DNA of 64,000 nucleotides from assembly GCA_046295175.1 (NCBI GenBank), contig JBKBNY010000001.1:1345460-1409459 (forward strand), read 5' to 3'. Below are positions 1 through 8,324 of the stretch, in pieces. Every line of letters begins with the position of its first letter. Position 1 is the first letter of the stretch. Both the position numbers and the translations under genes were made by a program. Source of the stretch: JALOLV01 sp046295175. Its GTDB lineage: Bacteria > Bacteroidota > Bacteroidia > Cytophagales > Spirosomataceae. A model generated the notes under the pieces. That model saw nothing but the letters and a program-made list of their open reading frames with translations, did not search any database and had not been told where the DNA came from.

Positions 1-1
1 T

Positions 2-292
2 AAAAACACCGACCCCCGCTGGAAAGGCATTGACAGCAAAATCTTACTCAAACACGTTTGCGAAATGCTGACAGAAGAAGGCTACAAAATCGGAAATATT
101 GATTCGACGGTCTGTTTGCAAGAGCCCAAAATCGGGAAATACATCGAGCAAATGAAAGAGGCCATCGCCAACGTAACAGGCATTACTTTAGACCGAATTT
201 CTATCAAAGCTACCACAACCGAAGAAATGGGTTTTGTGGGCAGAAAAGAAGGACTCGAAGCTCACGCCATTGCATTAATCTACAAAGACTGA
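2..292 (+). CDS. ispF: 2-C-methyl-D-erythritol 2,4-cyclodiphosphate synthase, 3' part
   Basis: The reading frame is open from the window edge, so only the last 96 or so residues are present. IspF converts CDP-methylerythritol 2-phosphate to the 2,4-cyclodiphosphate in the cytosolic MEP isoprenoid pathway. The visible part carries the family blocks in order: TDPRWKGIDS near the start, then GYKIGNIDSTVCLQEPKI, and the terminal KATTTEEMGFVGRKEGLEAHA block that helps shape the CDP/metal site in the trimer. The N-terminal metal ligands (DxH) lie outside the window. The next gene starts 64 bases downstream. Family assignment is firm; only the 5' end is missing. Confidence 0.93.
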   Translation, partial: KNTDPRWKGIDSKILLKHVCEMLTEEGYKIGNIDSTVCLQEPKIGKYIEQMKEAIANVTGITLDRISIKATTTEEMGFVGRKEGLEAHAIALIYKD

Positions 293-356
293 TGCAACAT
301 TTAGATTTAGCGATTTGTCATTATCTTGCGTTAGTTTAAACATCAACCTACCAAAC

Positions 357-1499
357 ATGATACGTAGATTCTCCATTTTATTTGCCAATTTATTGATAAT
401 CAACCAATTATCAGCTCAACAAATTGCTATTAGCGACAACAAAGGTGTAAGTTTTGAAGAATACGAACCCAAATCTACCCTCAAAGTTGCCGAAAACCCC
501 AAAACCAAAGCCAAGTTTCCGTTTATTGATGTTCACAACCACCAATGGGATATGAGTACCAAAGATAAATTGGATAAATTGGTTGAGGATATGGATAAAC
601 TGAACCTCAAATTGATGGTCAATTTGAGCGGGCGTGGCAATACCAATGATTTACAAAAAAGTACCGAAACCCTCACGGGGCAAATCAAAGCCACTAAAGA
701 ATTTTATCCGAATCGCTTTGCGATTTTTACAAATATTGATTTTTCGAGAATAAACGAGGCTGGCTGGACCGAAAAGGCTGTGAAGATGCTCGAAGAAGAT
801 GTAAAAACTTACGGAGCTAAAGGCCTCAAAATTTACAAAAGCCTCGGTTTCAGCGTAAAAAATGCTGATGGTAGTTTGGTGAGGGTTGATGACCCTCGTA
901 TTGACCCCGTTTGGGCAAAAGCTGGCGAACTCGGGATTCCGGTTTTGATTCACACCGCCGACCCCGAAATGTTCTGGAATCCACTCGACCAATTCAACGA
1001 GCGTTGGCTTGAGTTAAAGTTGCACCCAGGTCGTAAACGTGATGCAGGCAAAAACGATTACACTTGGCAGCAGCTCATTGAGCAACAGCACAATGTTTTT
1101 AGAAAGCACGCAAAAACTACGTTTATCAACGCTCACATGGGTTGGTATCCTAATAATTTAGCAAAATTGGATAGCTTAATGGAGGCATTACCAAATATGA
1201 ATGTCGAAATCGGGGCGGTAATTGCCGAACTCGGTCGCCAACCTAAAACGGCCAAGAAATTCTTTGAAAAACGCCAAGACCGCATTTTGTTTGGTAAAGA
1301 TTCGTGGGTTCCGAGCGAGTACTCGACTTATTTCAGAGTTCTCGAAACCGACGATGAGTATTTTCCGTACCACAAAAAATACCATGCTTTCTGGAGAATG
1401 TACGGTTTGGGACTTTCGGACGAGGTATTGAAGAAGGTTTACTACAAAAATGCCCTCAGGATTATTCCGGGGTTAGATAAGAGTCAGTTTCCTAAATAA
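357..1499 (+). CDS. secreted amidohydrolase-family (TIM-barrel) metal hydrolase
   Basis: A 380-residue protein if begun at the ATG at 357; the frame also opens at a TTG at 315, but only the ATG gives a clean signal peptide (MIRRFSILFANLL, cleavage after LSA). The mature part fits the amidohydrolase-2 (ACMSD-like) family: DVHNHQWD at residues 58-65 supplies the HxH metal pair after strand 1, HTADPEMFWN carries a further histidine, NAHMGW is a typical strand-6/7 histidine block, and GKDSWVPSEYSTY holds the late aspartate. Substrate is unknown; export suggests a periplasmic or surface role. A 12-bp inverted repeat follows the stop and probably ends transcription. Confidence 0.8.
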   Translation: MIRRFSILFANLLIINQLSAQQIAISDNKGVSFEEYEPKSTLKVAENPKTKAKFPFIDVHNHQWDMSTKDKLDKLVEDMDKLNLKLMVNLSGRGNTNDLQKSTETLTGQIKATKEFYPNRFAIFTNIDFSRINEAGWTEKAVKMLEEDVKTYGAKGLKIYKSLGFSVKNADGSLVRVDDPRIDPVWAKAGELGIPVLIHTADPEMFWNPLDQFNERWLELKLHPGRKRDAGKNDYTWQQLIEQQHNVFRKHAKTTFINAHMGWYPNNLAKLDSLMEALPNMNVEIGAVIAELGRQPKTAKKFFEKRQDRILFGKDSWVPSEYSTYFRVLETDDEYFPYHKKYHAFWRMYGLGLSDEVLKKVYYKNALRIIPGLDKSQFPK

Positions 1500-1510
1500 G
1501 CTACAATTCT

Positions 1511-1546
1511 AAACCCTGACAGTGGCTAAGTTCCCTGTCAGGGTTT
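1511..1546. terminator. bidirectional terminator made of a dispersed palindrome
   Basis: A perfect 12-bp stem (aaaccctgacag at 1511-1522 with ctgtcagggttt at 1535-1546) lies between the convergent genes ending at 1499 and 1558. The left arm plus loop start, aaaccctgacagtggct, recurs with one mismatch in inverse orientation at 5601-5617, so this looks like a member of a dispersed repeat family used as a terminator. Confidence 0.6.
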
Positions 1547-1557
1547 AAAGTTTAAAA

Positions 1558-1827
1558 TCAGAAATATCCAGAAATTACTTCTTGAATCTTGCTCATTGGC
1601 ACTATCAAAGGTTTTTTGGTAATAGTTACTGCAATCTGCGTTTCGGCACTGTTCGGAGCCGAAACCACCTGATAGTTACCTTTCACAGCCCCTATTAAAG
1701 TCTGCAAAGAAAAAGTACCTTTTGAGACATCTCCTTCAAAGATTCCGCCTTTGGTTTTGATAGCATTCGATGCCTTTACTACAAATTGGTTTGAGTTGCC
1801 CGGAAAATTAATATTGAATGAAGCCAT
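1558..1827 (-). CDS. small protein of unknown function, 89 aa
   Basis: I do not recognise a named family. The protein is soluble, has no signal peptide or membrane segment, and starts MASFNINFPGN, followed by an alternating beta-type pattern (GGIFEGDVSKGTFSLQTLIG, then NYQVV and IAVTITKKPLIVPMSKIQ) that suggests a small beta/alpha fold. It is the last of three closely spaced minus-strand genes: 21 bases separate it from the 43-residue mini-gene upstream, itself one base after the DUF6934-like gene. It is probably co-transcribed with them. It may act with those products, but this is inference from position only. Confidence 0.6.
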   Translation of the reverse strand: MASFNINFPGNSNQFVVKASNAIKTKGGIFEGDVSKGTFSLQTLIGAVKGNYQVVSAPNSAETQIAVTITKKPLIVPMSKIQEVISGYF

Positions 1828-1848
1828 AGCAAAATGGTATTATGGTTT

Positions 1849-1980
1849 TTAGTTATGAACCAGCTTGTTGTTTTTTTCTAATATCTTCACAACCTTCTTT
1901 TGAAAATCTTTCATTTCATCAGTCAAATTAACCTTTTGAATTTTAGCATTCATGGTTGGTTTACTCTTGTTATTATCCAT
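1849..1980 (-). CDS. 43-residue mini-gene in DUF6934 cassette
   Basis: A short open frame that begins one base after the stop of the DUF6934-like gene and ends 21 bases before the next small gene. The product begins MDNNKSKPTMNAKIQKVN and continues as a lysine- and glutamate-rich amphipathic helix (DEMKDFQKKVVKILEKNN) ending VHN. No signal peptide or membrane span. Tight packing inside a same-strand run supports it being real rather than chance, and a charged helical peptide of this size next to a larger folded partner could be a binding partner or regulator. That function is speculation; no family is recognised. Confidence 0.55.
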   Translation of the reverse strand: MDNNKSKPTMNAKIQKVNLTDEMKDFQKKVVKILEKNNKLVHN

Positions 1981-1981
1981 A

Positions 1982-2422
1982 TCATTTTTTGTTTATGACA
2001 TATGCAAAATAATCTGTATTTGGTTGAAAAAGCTCAATAGTTTCATCGTAATTAATACCTCTGACCTCAAAATCGTTGCTAACTTGCATCAATAATTTTG
2101 AAATAACGGCTCTGTAAAGACGAGTGCGGGTGTCTGTGCTGCCCCTAAAAATAACAATCTTGGTAGGATTACGTTCAAAGAATTGAGACAAAGTGCTTAT
2201 CACAGTTGATAGTATTTTCGCCATATCATTATTGTTACTTACACTAAAAAAATTAATTGACCCGTCCTCATTCAAATCTCCAAAAACTAATTGATAGATT
2301 TCGGATGAATCGGTTGGATAATATGCAACGGCCTTACGAATAATTCTACCATTATTTTCACTATCAAACTCATACCAAAAACCATCTGGTGTTTGTTCTA
2401 ATTGGTAAGTCGGTTTATTCAT
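1982..2422 (-). CDS. DUF6934-like protein of unknown function, 146 aa
   Basis: A soluble 146-residue protein. The block order matches my recollection of the Bacteroidota DUF6934 family: an N-terminal YEFDSEN strand, VFGDLNEDGSINFFSVSNN, a helix AKILSTVISTLSQFF, then IVIFRGSTDTRTRLYRAVIS and DFEVRGIN, with a C-terminal YFAYVINKK. The biochemical role of the family is not known to me. Its ATG overlaps the TGA of the upstream M1 peptidase in an ATGA arrangement, which implies translational coupling, and it is followed one base later by a 43-residue mini-gene. Family naming is from memory and should be tested by a profile search. Confidence 0.7.
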   Translation of the reverse strand: MNKPTYQLEQTPDGFWYEFDSENNGRIIRKAVAYYPTDSSEIYQLVFGDLNEDGSINFFSVSNNNDMAKILSTVISTLSQFFERNPTKIVIFRGSTDTRTRLYRAVISKLLMQVSNDFEVRGINYDETIELFQPNTDYFAYVINKK

Positions 2423-4041
2423 TTTACTAAATTACTCAAAACATAAAAATTCTCATCTACTTTTACCGAATCACCTTTGATTTTGAGCGTTTTCCATTCG
2501 TTTGTCGGATTGATGAAAAAATACTTTTTGCCGCCATCGGTCGAGATTTTGAGCGGCATATCGAAGCCCTCTACGGTATTTGTCCAGTGATAAGATAACT
2601 TTTTGCCTTCGATTTTGTATTCTAAAGTCGGGATTCGGGTATCTCTCAGATATTGGTCAAAAACCTTATAAGTAACCCCTCCTTTTTGATGAATAAAATC
2701 TTCTATCTGCTTACCTTCAACGGTTTTGTGGTAGAATGTTTTATTCATTTCTCGCAGAATATTTCTCCATTTTTCGTCATTATTTACAATCTGACGGATG
2801 GTGTGCAACATATTGCCACCTTTGTAATACATATCGCCCGAACCCGAATGATTGACATTGTAAACCCCAATGATTGGTTTATCGTTTCTGATGTTTTTAC
2901 GAGTACCAATCACATAAGCTGCCCCTGCTTCTTTGCCGTAGTAATACTCTGTGTAAAGATTCTCTGAATAGTTCGTAAAGCTCTCATGCACCCACATATC
3001 GGCCACATCTTTGTAGGTAATGTTATTGGCGTACCATTCGTGTCCTGATTCGTGGATGATGATAAAATCCCACTTCAATCCCCAACCAGTAGAAGACAAA
3101 TCTCGACCTAAATACCCGTTTTTGTAGCCGTTTCCGTACGTAACCGAGCTTTGGTGTTCCATACCCAAGTAGGGTGTTTCGACCAGTTTGTAGCTATCTT
3201 CATAAAAAGGATACGGTCCAAACCAATGTTCAAAAGCCTTCATCATCATTGGAGCTTGTTTGAACTGCTCCTTCGCTTTATCGAGATTGCTCTCTAAAGC
3301 ATAAAATTCCATATCCAAGACGCCCTTTTCGCCGTTGAATTTCTCCGAGAAATGAGCATACTTACCGATATTCAAATTCACCCCATAATTATTGATAGGA
3401 TTACTCACAAACCAGTCGAAAGTGCGAGTATTATCGGTATTTTCGGTTATTTTACGGAGTCTCCCATTTGATACATCCATCAAATCTTTCGGAATAGTAA
3501 CACTTATCAACATACTGTCAACTTCGTCGTACATGTGGTCTTTACAAGGCCACCAAGCACTGGCACCGAGCCCTTGGCACGATGTTGCAATGAAGTGATT
3601 TCCCTCAGCATCTTTTGCCCACGAAAAACCACCATCCCACGGAGCCCTCTTGGCTACCCTTGGCTTGCCCGAATACTCTACGATGATAGATTCGGTCTTG
3701 CCCGCAACCTGCGGTTTTGTAAGATTCACAAAATAAACGTTGTGTCCGTCTTTGCGATAGGTAAGGGTTTGCCCATCTTGGGTGATTTGCTTGATTTCGA
3801 GCGGAGGCTGTAAATCAACCTGTAAGATTGGGTACGGTCTATCAACTTTGTATTGAATCGTCGTGCTGCCTTCGATACTGCGTTCGTCGGGGTTTACTTT
3901 TACTTTGAGGTGATAATAGGTCAAATCCCACCATGCACGCTCGGGTGTGATTGTACCTCTGAGTGTGTCATCGCGGGTAAATTCAAATTTTTGGGCGTAA
4001 ATTGAGGAAGTGATTAAAAAAAACAAAAAGATTTTTTTCAT
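2419..4041 (-). CDS. secreted M1-family metalloaminopeptidase
   Basis: A 540-residue protein starting at the ATG whose complement is at 4039-4041; an in-frame start 21 bases upstream would spoil the signal peptide (MKKIFLFFLITSSIYAQ). It removes N-terminal residues from peptides, probably in the periplasm. The zinc site is complete: HESGH at 330-334 and the third ligand in HESFTNY (Glu353), 18 residues on as usual for M1. GMEHQ at 293-297 replaces the classical GAMEN exopeptidase motif, a common variant in bacterial M1 enzymes. The N-terminal all-beta domain is present; the long C-terminal helical domain is reduced. Its TGA overlaps the next ATG. Confidence 0.9.
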   Translation of the reverse strand: MKKIFLFFLITSSIYAQKFEFTRDDTLRGTITPERAWWDLTYYHLKVKVNPDERSIEGSTTIQYKVDRPYPILQVDLQPPLEIKQITQDGQTLTYRKDGHNVYFVNLTKPQVAGKTESIIVEYSGKPRVAKRAPWDGGFSWAKDAEGNHFIATSCQGLGASAWWPCKDHMYDEVDSMLISVTIPKDLMDVSNGRLRKITENTDNTRTFDWFVSNPINNYGVNLNIGKYAHFSEKFNGEKGVLDMEFYALESNLDKAKEQFKQAPMMMKAFEHWFGPYPFYEDSYKLVETPYLGMEHQSSVTYGNGYKNGYLGRDLSSTGWGLKWDFIIIHESGHEWYANNITYKDVADMWVHESFTNYSENLYTEYYYGKEAGAAYVIGTRKNIRNDKPIIGVYNVNHSGSGDMYYKGGNMLHTIRQIVNNDEKWRNILREMNKTFYHKTVEGKQIEDFIHQKGGVTYKVFDQYLRDTRIPTLEYKIEGKKLSYHWTNTVEGFDMPLKISTDGGKKYFFINPTNEWKTLKIKGDSVKVDENFYVLSNLVK

Positions 4042-4261
4042 AATTACGGTTCTTGTCTGCATGAATGATTGGTAAAATTAGGAATTTATCGAGGTAATGA
4101 GTAGGATTTATCCACAATTTATGAACTAAAATGTTTTTTTTGGTTTTATTCTTACATAACGTCTTCTGAGGCAATTTGGATATTCTTACCCCTAAACACC
4201 GTGGGTATTGATTAGAAAAACGTATCAACAAGCCACAAATTTATAAAATTGATTGGTTTTT

Positions 4262-5506
4262 ATGGCAAAAAACGACCCCTTTGCCGCATTGCGGTTTCCT
4301 CAATTTAGGTATTTCATAACGGCACAGTTTCTGTTTACCGTAGCGATTTTGGTTCAAGAAGTTGTAATCAGTTACTATCTATACGAAATCACCCACGACC
4401 CTCTTTCGCTCGGTTTGGTGGGGCTGCTCGAAGCCATTCCGTACATTTCGGTTGCACTTTTTGGCGGTTATTTTGCTGATAAATACAATAAAAAAACGAT
4501 TTATTTACTCTCGTTTGCGGCGGTGCTGATTGGTTCGGTTATTTTACTTTGGCTTACGCATGCGTCAAATAGTCATATTTTTACACCACGAGAACAGATA
4601 CCTATTATCTACGTTGTTCTTTTCTTTTTGGGATTTGCCCGTGGATTCTACGGCCCTACGTGGTCATCGCTCAAGCCATTTCTCGTTCCGGCACAACATT
4701 ATTCAAATTCGGCATCGTGGAGTAGCCAATTTTGGCAAACTGGTATGATTGTAGGGCCCGCATCGGCTGGTTTTTTGTATAATTGGTTGGGGCTATCTGG
4801 CACTCTCACTTTGGTGATTGGTTTGCTGGTTTTAGTGGTTTTTATTGCTTCGCTTATATCTACCAAGCATATTCAACTCAATAAGAGTTCGATTAGTATT
4901 TTTCAGAGTTTGAAAGAAGGAATCGTTTTTGTGCGTACCAACCGAATCTTGTGGTATGCGATTCTGCTCGATATGTTTTCGGTGCTTTTTGGTGGTGTAG
5001 TGGCTATTCTGCCAGTTTTTGCTAAAGATATTTTGGCTGTTGGCCCCGACGGACTCGGCATTTTGCGTGCTGCTCCAGGTATCGGTGCGGTATTGGCAAT
5101 GCTCGGTACGGCGTTTTTTACGCCAACGCATCGCCCGTGGCGAAATATGCTCATCGGCGTTGCGGGTTTTGGGGTAGCTACGTTGGTATTTGCGTTTTCG
5201 ACTAATTTTTGGCTTTCGTGTGCTGCTTTGTTTTTGACAGGGGCATTCGATGCCATCAGTGTGGTGGTTCGTCAGACGATTCTGCAGGTGCTTCCGCCCG
5301 ATGATATGCGTGGACGAGTAAGCTCAGTAAACGGTATTTTTGTAAGCTGCTCAAACGAACTCGGAGCTTTTGAGTCGGGTGTAGCGGCCAAGGTTTTAGG
5401 AGCTGTACCTTCGGTAATTTTTGGTGGTGTGATGACTCTTTCGATTGTTACGGTCTTGTATGCACGCACCAAAGAATTATTTGCAGTAAGGCTGATTAGA
5501 AAATAA
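4262..5506 (+). CDS. MFS transporter, EntS/MFS_3-like
   Basis: A 414-residue polytopic membrane protein with about 12 hydrophobic spans. The start at the ATG (MAKNDPFAALR) is preferred over a TTG nine bases upstream because the family usually begins with this soluble lead and then FPQFRYF. The A-loop motif between TM2 and TM3 is visible as GGYFADKYNKKTIY, and the second-half equivalent follows as PPDDMRGRVSSVNGIF, both typical of the EntS-like exporter group. Substrate cannot be read from sequence. It stands alone: divergent from the peptidase operon on its left and convergent with the ABC ATPase on its right. Confidence 0.85.
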   Translation: MAKNDPFAALRFPQFRYFITAQFLFTVAILVQEVVISYYLYEITHDPLSLGLVGLLEAIPYISVALFGGYFADKYNKKTIYLLSFAAVLIGSVILLWLTHASNSHIFTPREQIPIIYVVLFFLGFARGFYGPTWSSLKPFLVPAQHYSNSASWSSQFWQTGMIVGPASAGFLYNWLGLSGTLTLVIGLLVLVVFIASLISTKHIQLNKSSISIFQSLKEGIVFVRTNRILWYAILLDMFSVLFGGVVAILPVFAKDILAVGPDGLGILRAAPGIGAVLAMLGTAFFTPTHRPWRNMLIGVAGFGVATLVFAFSTNFWLSCAALFLTGAFDAISVVVRQTILQVLPPDDMRGRVSSVNGIFVSCSNELGAFESGVAAKVLGAVPSVIFGGVMTLSIVTVLYARTKELFAVRLIRK

Positions 5507-5516
5507 TACCCCTCAA

Positions 5517-5617
5517 AACCGTGACACGGCTAAAAAATCATAACAGAGTTTTCAAAATTAATGGATTGAGCCGTGCCACGGAGTTTCTTTTAATGGGACG
5601 AGCCGCTGTCAGGGTTT
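5517..5617. repeat. cluster of dispersed intergenic palindromes
   Basis: The gap between the convergent MFS and ABC genes is filled by repeat-like arms: aaaccgtgacacggct near 5519 partly matches the inverse agccgtgccacggagttt near 5569-5586, forming a long imperfect stem. Then agccgctgtcagggttt at 5601-5617 repeats, inverted and with one mismatch, the arm at 1511-1527. The ABC gene's stop codon and last codons (KP, TGA) fall inside this last copy. It may terminate both convergent transcripts. Confidence 0.5.
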
Positions 5618-7051
5618 GACAATTGCCCCATTATCCAAAAAAATCTTCTTGTTTATACACGTCGGAATGTCTTCGGTCGTATGCGTTACGTAGATGATTG
5701 TCGTATCGGTATTGGTATAAATAACATCTAAAATCTGTTTTACTTTATCTCTAAAAGTATAATCAAGGCTTTGCGTTGGTTCGTCCAAAATCAAGAATTC
5801 GGGGTTCTTAATCAATGCCCTTGCCAAAAGCACCAAGCGTTGCTCGCCAAACGAAACCGTTCTGAAATATTTTTGCTTAATATGCTCAATATCAAATAGT
5901 TTCAGAAATCTATCAATCTGCTCTAATTGAGCTTGGTTTAGTACTTTGTGCAGGCCAACCGTGTCGAAAAAGCCCGTTGCGATGACTTCAAAACAAGGCA
6001 AATGCTCTTTGTAATGTAAGTGAAATTCGGACGATAAAAAACCCATTCGACGTTTAATATCCCAGATGGTTTCGCCCGTGCCACGTCGTTTATCAAAAAG
6101 CGTGATATTGTGGGCATACGCCTGCGGATTATCGGCGTACATCAAACTCAAAAGCGTAGATTTTCCTGAACCATTCGGACCGAGCAAAGCCCATTTTTCG
6201 CCTTGTTTAATCGTCCAATTGATATTTTTCAGAATCTCATCTTCGCCGTATCGTACACTCACATCCTTAAACTTAATCGCTGTTTTGAACGGATTACCCT
6301 TAGATGAAAATTCGGGGTTGAATAATTCACTTTGAACTCCAGCAAGTTTCAAATTAAGTCCCTCTCCACTTTGGAGAGGGGTTTGGGGTGAGGTGATTTT
6401 TGTAACTCGCCCCTTCTCCAAAACCAAAACTTTATCAAAATACCCAAAAGAATCATCCATCTCGTTGGTAGCCATAATCACCTGTTTGCCAGATTTGATG
6501 ATATTTTTGAGGGCTTCATGGAGCAATTTTCTCGAAGCGACATCCAAACCTCCAAACGGATTATCGAGCAACAACACATCGGGTTTGCGGAGCATCGCAA
6601 CCGCAATCAGCGTTCGGCGGGTTTCGCCAGTGCTTAGTTTAATAATTTTTCGTTCTAATAAATGACTGATATTCAAAACCTTAGCAACTTCCTCGACTGA
6701 TTCTTCGTCGGCAATCGTCATCAGGATTTCTTTAGTGGTGGCGATGGCTTCGTCGTCGAAAGCATTGTACCGTTGTTGGTAATACTGTGCATTTTGGCTC
6801 AAAAACTGATTGAAACTGTAATCGCTCGGTACGAGGGCGATGTGTTCTCTGAATCGGTCTTTAAAAATGGTATGCGTGATACTGCCCTCCGATGCAAAAT
6901 GTTTACGCAAGATGCTTTCGAGCAGCGTACTCTTACCCGAACCCGTCGGGCCAGTGATAATCCAGTTTTCGTTTGGGGCAATTTGCCAGTTAATATTCCG
7001 CAAAACGATTTCGTTGTTGCGTCTGATAGCAGTATTTGTAAAGTTTATCAA
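5609..7051 (-). CDS. tandem-ATPase ABC protein, ModF/PhrA-like
   Basis: About 480 residues if begun at the TTG at 7051, giving INFTNTAIRRNNEIVLRNIN as the usual family N-terminus. A longer frame from 7198 would run across the divergent aminotransferase start. Two complete ABC ATPase domains are fused: Walker A GPTGSGKST (residues 34-42), signature LSTGETRR and Walker B VLLLDNPFGG in the first; GPNGSGKST, signature VSFGEQRL and Walker B FLILDEPTQS in the second. No membrane span. Members resemble ModF or PhrA, whose roles are poorly known. The inter-domain linker contains an inserted palindromic repeat (6357-6395) translated as TSPQTPLQSGEG. Low certainty on the start only. Confidence 0.85.
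   Translation of the reverse strand: MINFTNTAIRRNNEIVLRNINWQIAPNENWIITGPTGSGKSTLLESILRKHFASEGSITHTIFKDRFREHIALVPSDYSFNQFLSQNAQYYQQRYNAFDDEAIATTKEILMTIADEESVEEVAKVLNISHLLERKIIKLSTGETRRTLIAVAMLRKPDVLLLDNPFGGLDVASRKLLHEALKNIIKSGKQVIMATNEMDDSFGYFDKVLVLEKGRVTKITSPQTPLQSGEGLNLKLAGVQSELFNPEFSSKGNPFKTAIKFKDVSVRYGEDEILKNINWTIKQGEKWALLGPNGSGKSTLLSLMYADNPQAYAHNITLFDKRRGTGETIWDIKRRMGFLSSEFHLHYKEHLPCFEVIATGFFDTVGLHKVLNQAQLEQIDRFLKLFDIEHIKQKYFRTVSFGEQRLVLLARALIKNPEFLILDEPTQSLDYTFRDKVKQILDVIYTNTDTTIIYVTHTTEDIPTCINKKIFLDNGAIVKP
6357..6395. repeat. palindromic dispersed repeat inside ABC coding sequence
   Basis: A perfect 8-bp stem ccctctcc (6360-6367) and ggagaggg (6373-6380) with a 5-base loop, followed by gtttggggtgagg. 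This is the form of a very widespread intergenic element in Bacteroidota genomes (from general knowledge). Here it lies in frame within the linker joining the two ATPase domains and encodes TSPQTPLQSGEG on the minus strand. A relative with the same design lies at 54227-54250. Confidence 0.6.
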
Positions 7052-7106
7052 AGGAATTCTATCGTTAATTCGTCTAAAACTCTGTATTTTTACGATTTGC
7101 AAAACA

Positions 7107-7123
7107 GGCGTATGCCATACGCC
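7107..7123. promoter_or_regulatory. perfect inverted repeat in divergent promoter region
   Basis: An 8-bp perfect inverted repeat with one central base (ggcgtatg c catacgcc) sits in the roughly 90-base gap between the divergent ABC ATPase (start 7051) and aminotransferase (start 7142). Symmetry and position suit a dimeric regulator's operator, though no regulator gene is adjacent. It could also form a small hairpin in either leader. Confidence 0.4.
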
Positions 7124-7141
7124 GCTACCTACATTATAATC

Positions 7142-8293
7142 ATGTCTTACAAAAGTAATTACGATTTCGATAAAATCATTGATAGAAAATCTACACACAG
7201 CGAAAAATGGGATAAATACGGCGACCGAGACGTGATTCCGCTTTGGGTTGCCGATATGGATTTTGCATCGCCACCTGCCATTGTCGAGGCGTTAAGAGAA
7301 GTTACCGAAAAAGAAGTTTTTGGATACGCCCACGTGCCAGACGAATTGAACGATGTTATAATCGAGCGATTAAAAACTCGCCATAATTGGGATGTAAAAC
7401 GTGAATGGTTGGTTTGGTTACCGGGTTTAGTGCCGGGTATTTATACTTCGTGTCGGGCTGTTGGGCAAGACGGTGATGCCGTAATGACTGCTACACCAAT
7501 TTACGGACATTTTTATTTGGGGCCGCAGCACTCAAATCGTGAGGTGCAGAAAATACCCATGAAAGTAGATGAAGCGGGAGTTCATACTTTAGATTTTGAT
7601 GCGATTCGGGCGGCGATTACGCCAAAAACAAAAATGTTTATTTTGTGTAATCCGCACAATCCAAACGGGCGGGTCTATACCAAAACCGAACTCGAAGAAT
7701 TGGCTCAGATTTGTATCGAAAACAATATCGTAATCTGCTCGGATGAAATCCACTGCGATTTGATTCTGGATGAAACCAAACGGCATATTTCGATTGGCAC
7801 AATCAGTCAAGAAATTGAAAATCAGAGTATTACCTTACTCGCCCCGAGTAAAACTTTCAATATCGCAGGTTTGGGATGCTCATTGGCCGTCATACCAAAC
7901 GAAGAAATACGCAAGAATTTTAATCGTGCAAAATTCGGGATTCTACCGCCCGTCAATTGCTATGCAGGCGTGGCGGCATTGGCAGCTTATAAACATGGCG
8001 AAGAATGGCGTTTGCAATTGATGGATTACTTGAGAGGAAATCACGAATTGGTATTGAACGAAATCAATTCAATAAAAGGATTAAAAATGGCTCCGCTCGA
8101 AGCCACTTATTTGGCTTGGATTGATGTGCGAGAATCTGAAACCAAAAACATTGTTTCGGTACTCGAAGAAGCCGGCGTTGGCGTAATGGATGCCAGTATG
8201 TTTGGTAGCGAAGGATTTATCCGATTGAATTTCGGAACCCAGCAAAGCCTGCTCGAAGAAGCCCTCAGGCGGATGAAAAAGGCTTTGAGTTAG
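7142..8293 (+). CDS. MalY/PatB-family PLP-dependent aminotransferase/C-S lyase
   Basis: A 383-residue cytosolic fold-type I PLP enzyme. The ATG at 7142 (MSYKSNYDFDKIIDRKST) matches the family start; an upstream in-frame extension to 6773 overlaps the divergent ABC gene and is rejected. Visible motifs: WVADMDF at 35-41 near the N-terminus, CNPHNPNGRVYT at 169-180, SDEIHCDL at 200-207 with the PLP-binding Asp, and APSKTFNIAGL with the Schiff-base Lys237. MalY/PatB proteins usually act as cystathionine beta-lyases, splitting cystathionine to homocysteine, pyruvate and ammonia. A true aminotransferase role cannot be excluded. Confidence 0.85.
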   Translation: MSYKSNYDFDKIIDRKSTHSEKWDKYGDRDVIPLWVADMDFASPPAIVEALREVTEKEVFGYAHVPDELNDVIIERLKTRHNWDVKREWLVWLPGLVPGIYTSCRAVGQDGDAVMTATPIYGHFYLGPQHSNREVQKIPMKVDEAGVHTLDFDAIRAAITPKTKMFILCNPHNPNGRVYTKTELEELAQICIENNIVICSDEIHCDLILDETKRHISIGTISQEIENQSITLLAPSKTFNIAGLGCSLAVIPNEEIRKNFNRAKFGILPPVNCYAGVAALAAYKHGEEWRLQLMDYLRGNHELVLNEINSIKGLKMAPLEATYLAWIDVRESETKNIVSVLEEAGVGVMDASMFGSEGFIRLNFGTQQSLLEEALRRMKKALS

Positions 8294-8324
8294 CTATAAA
8301 ACTCTTATTCAACCCTATTTATTT

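Noticed and set aside
6773..7141. Upstream extension of the MalY/PatB-like protein
   Set aside because: It lies antisense to the first ATPase domain of the ABC gene; the ATG at 7142 gives the family start.
7052..7198. Longer N-terminus for the ABC protein starting at 7198
   Set aside because: The extension crosses the divergent promoter and the first codons of the aminotransferase and does not resemble the family N-terminus.
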